From an uncultured Hungatella sp. (GTDB taxonomy: Bacteria; Bacillota; Clostridia; Lachnospirales; Lachnospiraceae): DNA of 18,935 nt. The notes under the pieces were generated by a model. It ran no database searches. It was not told where the DNA came from and saw only the letters and a list, made by a program, of their open reading frames with translations. Below are positions 14,571 to 18,935 of the stretch, piece by piece (the first letter of the stretch is position 1; each line of letters opens with the position of its first letter). Location: the NCBI GenBank assembly GCA_959018155.1, contig CAUEKH010000009.1, positions 1 to 18,935 on the forward strand, in the 5' to 3' direction. The translations under genes and the position numbers were made by a program.

Positions 14571-16625
14571 ATGAATGATAAGAGCCTGATTTACAGTCTG
14601 TTTTCAAAATTTTTAGATGATTCAGAAGAGAATAGTGAGGAAGACGCAAAAGAGAGGATTGCCGGGGAGGAACGCGAGGGAGAAGGGACGCGGGAGGATT
14701 CCGGGAATGTGGAGGAGGAGTCTGCCGCTGAACGCCGGCAGAGGACTTCCGGGAGTCTGGAAGATGCGTCTGGCGGTGTGCGCCAGCGGAATACCTCCGG
14801 GAATCGGGAAGATGCGTTTGGTGCCGTACGCCAGCGGAATGCCTCCGGAAATTCGGAAGATGCGTCTGGTTTCGTGCGTCAGCGGAATACCTTCGGGAAT
14901 TCGGAAGATGCGTCTGGCGCTGTGCGCCAGCGGAATACCTCCGGGAATCCAGAAGATGCGTCTGGTGCCGTACGCCAGCGGAATGTTTCCGGGAATCCGG
15001 AAGATGCGTCTGGCACCGTACGCCAGTGGAATACCTCCGGAAATCCGGAAGCGCAGTCTGCCGCCGAACTACAGCGGCAACTCTCGCCCCAGGATCACCG
15101 GATAGAGACGGTGGAAGACTGGAATGAGGAAGAGCGCCGCCGCAAAGAGAAACTTCTGAGAGATTTAAAAGATGAAGATACAGACGAACCGGAGGCGGAT
15201 GAAGAGGGAAATCCGGAGGAGGAAAAGACAGCCGAAGCCGCCCGCGAGGAATACCGGGACGCGTCGGTAGATCTGACAGTATCGAATGATAAAATGAGCG
15301 TTTCCATGATGCTTCTCGAGCCGACCGGCGGCGGAGAAGACATCACCGAAGACCGGGTTTTCCAGGCTCTGGAAGCGGACCACATCATCTATGGGATCGA
15401 TGAAGAGAAGATTCGTCTGATGGTGGAAAAGAAGCAGTACCGCCAGATGTTTGTAGCAGCAAACGGGACGCCCCCCATCGACGGGGAAGACGGCAGGATT
15501 AAAGACTATTTCCCGCGGGAAGCCAAAATAAAGTACGCCACCAAAGAAAACGGCGGAATTGATTTCAAGAGTCTGAATTTAATCCACAATGTAAAGAAGG
15601 GGGAGGTAGTCTGCGAACTTACCATGCCTACCGAGCCGTCGGACGGCACTGATGTGTACGGCCAGCCGATCAGAGGGAAGAACGGCACCATGCCACCCAT
15701 TCCCCAGGGGAAAAATGTCATATACTCCCCGGAGCGTGACCGCCTTCTCACCGCCTGTGAAGGAAATTTAACCTTCCGCCAGGGACGTTTCCATGTGGAA
15801 AATGTATTTTCCGTAGCCGGAAATGTGGATAACTCCGTAGGAAATATTGATTTTACGGGAAGCGTCACCATACACGGCGATGTATTTGAAGGATATACGG
15901 TAAAAGCCAGGGGAGATATCACAGTCATGGGAATCGTGGAAGGCGCGGTATTAAAGGCCGGCGGAAGCATTCTCCTTCACAAGGGAATGCGGGGAATGAA
16001 GAGCGGCGTTCTGGAGGCAGAAGAAAATATCACAGCCAAATTCTTAGAGGACTGCACGATTTACGCGAAAAATGATATCCAGGCCGAGTATATCATCAAC
16101 TCAGACGTTTCCTGCGGCCATAACCTGACGCTCATCGGAAAGCGAGGGGCATTTATCGGAGGAAGCTGTGCCGTATACAATCATATGAATGTGAGGACAG
16201 TTGGAGCGCCGAGCCATATCACCACAACCGTGACCCTGGGAATGACGCCACAGCTGATGGAGGAAGTGGAGAAAATCAGCGGGGAGCTGGTGACTGCCAC
16301 GAAAAAGCAGACGGAAACGGCCAAGGACATTACATATTTAACCGGAAAATTAAAGGATGGTACCATCACCCCGAGGCAGAAAGAGCGCCTGACCGCCCTG
16401 AAGCTGGAGACTCCCATCAATATGCTGAAGGAAAAGAAGTTAAAGCAGCAGGTCACCGACCTTGCCAGACAGCTTCGGGAGGTCGGCAAAGCGCGTCTGA
16501 CTGCCGCCGAGGTTCACCCGGGCACGATTATCAATATCGGCGACTGCAAGATGACGATTGCACAGCGGGAGGAGAGCTGTTCCTTCTATTATCTTGACGG
16601 AGAAATCAGGAAAGGGATTCGATAA
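14571..16625 (+). CDS. FapA/DUF342-family protein with an N-terminal 16-residue tandem repeat
   Basis: 684 residues. Residues 1-62 are acidic and low complexity. Residues 63-158 are six 16-residue repeats. Residues 165-235 are a charged linker. From ~240 comes the FapA/DUF342 domain: an N-terminal part around DRVFQALEADHIIYGIDEEKI, then VTMP-like segments KKGEVVCELTMPTEPSDGTDVYG, and a beta-helical part with hydrophobic/glycine stacks (SVGNIDFTGSVTIHGDV, GYTVKARGDITVMGIVEGAVLKAGGSILL, AFIGGSCAVYNHMNVRTVG). A coiled coil of ~60 residues (from ~565) precedes a final conserved CKMTIAQ segment. FapA takes part in flagellar assembly or placement in Vibrio; the role here is inferred. The gene ends in TAATG, overlapping the next start by one base. 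The repeat is absent from typical family members. Confidence 0.85.
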   Translation: MNDKSLIYSLFSKFLDDSEENSEEDAKERIAGEEREGEGTREDSGNVEEESAAERRQRTSGSLEDASGGVRQRNTSGNREDAFGAVRQRNASGNSEDASGFVRQRNTFGNSEDASGAVRQRNTSGNPEDASGAVRQRNVSGNPEDASGTVRQWNTSGNPEAQSAAELQRQLSPQDHRIETVEDWNEEERRRKEKLLRDLKDEDTDEPEADEEGNPEEEKTAEAAREEYRDASVDLTVSNDKMSVSMMLLEPTGGGEDITEDRVFQALEADHIIYGIDEEKIRLMVEKKQYRQMFVAANGTPPIDGEDGRIKDYFPREAKIKYATKENGGIDFKSLNLIHNVKKGEVVCELTMPTEPSDGTDVYGQPIRGKNGTMPPIPQGKNVIYSPERDRLLTACEGNLTFRQGRFHVENVFSVAGNVDNSVGNIDFTGSVTIHGDVFEGYTVKARGDITVMGIVEGAVLKAGGSILLHKGMRGMKSGVLEAEENITAKFLEDCTIYAKNDIQAEYIINSDVSCGHNLTLIGKRGAFIGGSCAVYNHMNVRTVGAPSHITTTVTLGMTPQLMEEVEKISGELVTATKKQTETAKDITYLTGKLKDGTITPRQKERLTALKLETPINMLKEKKLKQQVTDLARQLREVGKARLTAAEVHPGTIINIGDCKMTIAQREESCSFYYLDGEIRKGIR
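14757..15044 (+). repeat. 48-bp tandem repeat, six copies, in fapA
   Basis: Six direct 48-base units start at 14757, 14805, 14853, 14901, 14949 and 14997. They encode variants of PEDASGAVRQRNTSGN (16 residues). Units 1 and 4 match at 45 of 48 bases. A weak partial unit may precede them (RRQRTSGS). Unit 4 includes the dyad CTGGCGC-TGT-GCGCCAG (14914-14930). The unit is a multiple of three and keeps the frame. Confidence 0.95.
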
Positions 16626-18079
16626 TGGCAGACATATTACGGGTGACGTCTCCTGTCATCAATAAGAACATCATTCAGCCTGACAGGGCGCAGAAAGACC
16701 CGTCGGTCCCATTTGATATGCAGGAAATCCGGCATATCACGAAGAATCCACCGGGAAGTTCCCTTCTGGCCCAGCATAATGTATTCCAGAAGGAAACCGG
16801 CGCGGCCACCCTCATGAACCTTTTAAAGGATCCGGCTGTGACCGTCAACTATCTGAAAAATATTGATTTGCTGGAGGAGATTATCAACCTCCTTCCAGTC
16901 AACAACACGACAATGACCCAGGAAATCCGCCAGCTGTTTAACGCTCTGTTAATCTCTCCCGAAAATATTGTCGAGGAAATGGTGGATCAGGAGTACGCCT
17001 CAACCCTTTTTAAGGGCCGGCTTTTCGATTTCCTGCGGGATTTATACTATGCGAAGCCGGAAATCCGTCTGGAAATGGCAGAGTTCTTAAAAGCAGTCAA
17101 CGGCGCGGTGTCGAGGCAGGATGTTCTGGATTCCGTGGCCAACAGCCTGGAGTATCTGGCGGATCAGCTTGCCGGAAGCCGGACGCTGGCCGGCGAGTTT
17201 GCCAGTCTGGCGGAAAGGGTGAGAAATGTCATTGCCGAATTTCAGGGTCTGGCGCCGGGACGGGGAGGTGCGGAAGCCGGAGAAGACGCCCGCGCCGAAT
17301 CTTTCGAGACTTTAAAGCCGGAAATTCAGGCAGCGCTTTCTGAACTGGAAAACAGTGTTCTATACAGCCCTCAGACCGCCCGGGTACTGCCAAATATTTT
17401 CTACAATATGTCACGGTATCAGGACAATGACGCGTATTTGCAGGAAGCCCTTTTGAACCTTCTTATCCATGTGGATAACCGGGAAGACAAGGAAATGCTG
17501 CGAAAACTGACTCGGGAATATTTAGCCGGTTTTCAGACGCCGGAACACGCGGCGAACCGTTCCCGCATCATGGACACCCTGGCGGAAATAATCAGTAAAC
17601 AGGACCAGGAAACTCCGATGAACAGCTTAAATGGGGAAAAGATTGATAAAATAATAACGAGCCTTCTCTCTTCCCCATGCAACTACACGCCTCTGCTCCA
17701 TTTCGTGATTCCCGTGGACTACCATGGGATGAAGGCATTTTCCGAACTGTGGATCGACCCGAAGGATGAAGACGGCTCTGCGGGGCAGCAGGACGCCGGG
17801 GACAGAGTTCATGTGCTGATAACGTTTGACATTCCGGGAATCGGCCAGATGGAGGCGGAATTTAAGGTAGCCGGGAAAGATATGTGGTTTTCCCTGTTCT
17901 GCCCGGAATCGTATATTCCTGTTTTTGAGAAAATGAACCAGGATTTTAAGAAAATCATGGAAGAACACGGATACCGCGCCGCAGAAGTGGAAGTAGGCCG
18001 TCTGGATCATATCCGTTCCCTGATGGACGTGTTCAAAAATCTTCCATACAGGAGGACGGGTGTCGATGTCAAAATATAA
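16625..18079 (+). CDS. FliK-like protein (hook domain at C-terminus), possible YlqG-type
   Basis: 484 residues; family not recognised with certainty. The N-terminal ~340 residues are soluble and largely helical (leucine-rich segments such as LLKDPAVTVNYLKNIDLLEE and IIDLL-like helices) with no signal peptide or membrane segment. The C-terminal ~130 residues (from NYTPLLHFVIPVDY) resemble the FliK hook domain: VHVLITFDIPGIGQMEAEFKV fits the LG-x-(V/M)-x-(A/V) strand pattern, followed by MWFSLFCPESYIPVFEKMNQDFKKIMEEHGYRAAEVEVG. Start ATG 16625 shares a base with the fapA stop (TAATG), so translation is coupled. Its end overlaps the FlhB-C-like gene by 14 bases. In B. subtilis a similar pair (ylqG, ylqH) exists. 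The hook-domain call is inference from pattern and context. Confidence 0.6.
   Translation: MADILRVTSPVINKNIIQPDRAQKDPSVPFDMQEIRHITKNPPGSSLLAQHNVFQKETGAATLMNLLKDPAVTVNYLKNIDLLEEIINLLPVNNTTMTQEIRQLFNALLISPENIVEEMVDQEYASTLFKGRLFDFLRDLYYAKPEIRLEMAEFLKAVNGAVSRQDVLDSVANSLEYLADQLAGSRTLAGEFASLAERVRNVIAEFQGLAPGRGGAEAGEDARAESFETLKPEIQAALSELENSVLYSPQTARVLPNIFYNMSRYQDNDAYLQEALLNLLIHVDNREDKEMLRKLTREYLAGFQTPEHAANRSRIMDTLAEIISKQDQETPMNSLNGEKIDKIITSLLSSPCNYTPLLHFVIPVDYHGMKAFSELWIDPKDEDGSAGQQDAGDRVHVLITFDIPGIGQMEAEFKVAGKDMWFSLFCPESYIPVFEKMNQDFKKIMEEHGYRAAEVEVGRLDHIRSLMDVFKNLPYRRTGVDVKI
18050..18055 (+). promoter_or_regulatory. Ribosome binding site deciding the FlhB-C-like start
   Basis: AGGAGG lies 10 bases before ATG 18066 and 4 bases before an in-frame GTG at 18060. 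The ATG is preferred. Confidence 0.6.
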
Positions 18080-18464
18080 GAAAAACAAAGCGGTTGCATT
18101 AAAATATAACGCGGAGGAGGACGCCTCCCCGGTCGTCATTGCCTCGGGATACGGAACCGTCGCGGAACACATCATTGATATCGCGGAGAAAAAAGGGATT
18201 CCCGTATTTAAGGACGACAGCGCCGCGTCGCTGCTGTGTATGCTGGAGGTCGGAAGCAACATACCGGTGGAACTGTATGAGGTGGTGGCAGCCATTTACT
18301 GTAAGCTGATTGAGGCGTCGGCCCAGATTAAAGGTCTGGAGACAGTGGAAAAGACCCAGACAACCAGCCGGATGCGGACCAGCCTGGCGTCTGCATCGGG
18401 GCGGAAGAGCGATAGAAACCGAAAAGATGGGCCCTCGGGCCAGGATGACAAAAGAAATGACTGA
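18066..18464 (+). CDS. Soluble FlhB C-terminal domain-like protein (YlqH/FhlB type)
   Basis: 132 residues. Residues ~7-88 match the cytoplasmic C-terminal domain of FlhB: AVALKYNAEEDASPVVIASGYGTVAEHIIDIAEKKGIPVFKDDSAASLL, then LEVGSNIPVELYEVVAAIY. FlhB is the substrate-specificity switch of flagellar export; it self-cleaves at NPTH and its C-terminal fragment starts with PTH-YAVALKY. Here the ORF begins almost exactly there, without the membrane domain and without an NPTH site (KKNKAVALKY). Residues 89-132 are a basic/polar tail, probably disordered. Start ATG 18066 is chosen over GTG 18060. It overlaps the preceding gene by 14 bases and is probably coupled to it. Likely a partner of FliK-type proteins. 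Confidence 0.8.
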   Translation: MSKYKKNKAVALKYNAEEDASPVVIASGYGTVAEHIIDIAEKKGIPVFKDDSAASLLCMLEVGSNIPVELYEVVAAIYCKLIEASAQIKGLETVEKTQTTSRMRTSLASASGRKSDRNRKDGPSGQDDKRND

Positions 18465-18497
18465 AGAAGTGGGATTTGATGACTGGAGGTAAATGTT

Positions 18498-18935
18498 ATG
18501 GTTGATTTGGTGGATGGATACGTGGGTTCATCCTGTGTAATCAAGGCTAAAAATAATGATTTGATAACGATGGGAACGTTACACAGGATTGGAAAGAATT
18601 ACATCGATATCAGCAGTTCGCGGAACGAACTTCCTTCCATTCCGTACAATCTTCTTGTAAAAATAGAAATCTACAATACGCAGTATGGGTTCCGGGTGCT
18701 GATTGGCCGCGTTTACCTCTCATCCCCGAAGCTGGCCCGTATCATTGATTTAAATGAGGCGACCAACGATGAGCGCCGGGAGTATTTTCGGATCAGTACG
18801 AGGGACACCGGTGTGATCTACAACTGTATGCGGGGAGACGATTTACTGGAAGATGATGAGGAGTCGAGAGATTATAACGGTCTGAAGGTTCAGCTGGTAG
18901 ACATCAGCCTTGGCGGCCTCCTGTTTTCGACCCGG
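18498..18935 (+). CDS. PilZ-domain c-di-GMP receptor, YcgR-like (3' end outside window)
   Basis: The frame from ATG 18498 is open to the window edge: 146 residues visible, end missing. GGAGGT lies 7 bases before the start. Residues ~1-92 resemble the N-terminal YcgR-like domain (LHRIGKNYIDISSSRNELPSIPY, VKIEIYNTQYGFRVLIGRVYLSSP). The PilZ domain begins with the c-di-GMP-binding RxxxR (R94-EYF-R98 in RREYFRIST) and carries DxSxxG (D135 I S137 L G G140 in VDISLGGLLF). An acidic insertion (DDLLEDDEES) falls between them. PilZ/YcgR proteins slow flagellar rotation when c-di-GMP is high, which suits a place beside flagellar genes. The ATG at 18493 in another frame stops after 15 codons and is ignored. 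Confidence 0.9.
   Translation, partial: MVDLVDGYVGSSCVIKAKNNDLITMGTLHRIGKNYIDISSSRNELPSIPYNLLVKIEIYNTQYGFRVLIGRVYLSSPKLARIIDLNEATNDERREYFRISTRDTGVIYNCMRGDDLLEDDEESRDYNGLKVQLVDISLGGLLFSTR

Noticed and set aside
14757..15044. CRISPR array
   Set aside because: Direct repeats are contiguous and in frame, with no unique spacers.
14617..15105. 162-codon + strand frame overlapping fapA
   Set aside because: It is kept open by the 48-bp repeat, whose length is a multiple of three. Its product is itself a repeat (MRLVPYASGIPP-like) with no ribosome binding site; fapA is the real frame.
17627..18295. 222-codon antisense open frame
   Set aside because: Overlaps the FliK-like and FlhB-C-like genes, which have good starts and domain matches.
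18457..18492. 11-codon ORF (MTEEVGFDDWR) overlapping the end of the FlhB-C-like gene
   Set aside because: Too short, and no ribosome binding site upstream; it lies over the tail of a good gene.
18493..18540. ATG 5 bases before the PilZ start, in another frame
   Set aside because: It stops after 15 codons and is too close to the ribosome binding site; the 18498 frame is open and has PilZ motifs.
1..18935. Sigma-28 promoters (TAAA-N15-GCCGATAA type)
   Set aside because: CCGATA-like strings are present inside genes but none has the -35 half at the right distance.

Overview
This window is a single-strand run of flagellar genes, all on the + strand, from a bacterium that is most likely a clostridial Firmicute (Lachnospiraceae-like). 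That guess rests on the Gram-positive fla/che gene order, strong AGGAGG-type ribosome binding sites, a FliY-type switch protein, the TIGR02530 flagellar operon protein, SwrD/FlbD, the YlqH-like FlhB C-terminal protein and the FapA/DUF342 protein. The species is not identifiable from what I can see. No stretch longer than about 72 bases lacks a gene, and I see no tRNA, rRNA, insertion sequence, phage gene or CRISPR array.

Layout. Positions 1-4457 hold the switch and export block: the end of fliG, then fliH, fliI, fliJ and fliK. Positions 4474-7358 hold the hook block: flgD, the TIGR02530 gene and flgE, with a small hairpin before flgE. Positions 7391-12099 hold the stator, switch and export gate: flbD/swrD, motA, an unusual repeat-bearing fliY and flhA. 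Positions 12106-14498 hold the sigma-28 gene fliA and two rod/hook-basal-body genes (flgF- and flgG-like). Positions 14571-18935 hold accessory genes: a fapA homologue with an N-terminal tandem repeat, a large FliK-like protein, a soluble FlhB C-terminal-like protein, and the first 146 codons of a PilZ (c-di-GMP receptor) protein that runs off the end.

How the genes work together. FliH/FliI/FliJ and FlhA deliver rod and hook subunits. FlgD caps the growing FlgE hook, and FliK measures it and flips export specificity through FlhB. FliG and FliY form part of the rotor, driven by MotA. FliA turns on late genes. PilZ (c-di-GMP) and perhaps FapA add regulation.

Most notable points. (1) Four proteins (FliK, FliY, FliA, FapA) carry in-frame tandem DNA repeats of 21, 39, 15 and 48 bp in linker or N-terminal regions, some nearly identical and so probably young and length-variable. 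(2) The order motA-fliY-flhA-fliA lacks motB, fliL, fliM, fliO/P/Q/R, flhB and flhF/G, which usually sit between these genes in Gram-positive operons; they must be elsewhere, replaced or absent. (3) There is a second FliK-like gene overlapping an FlhB-C-like gene, resembling a spare substrate-specificity-switch pair. (4) A strong ribosome binding site before fapA serves no annotated gene and faces a 13-codon ORF.
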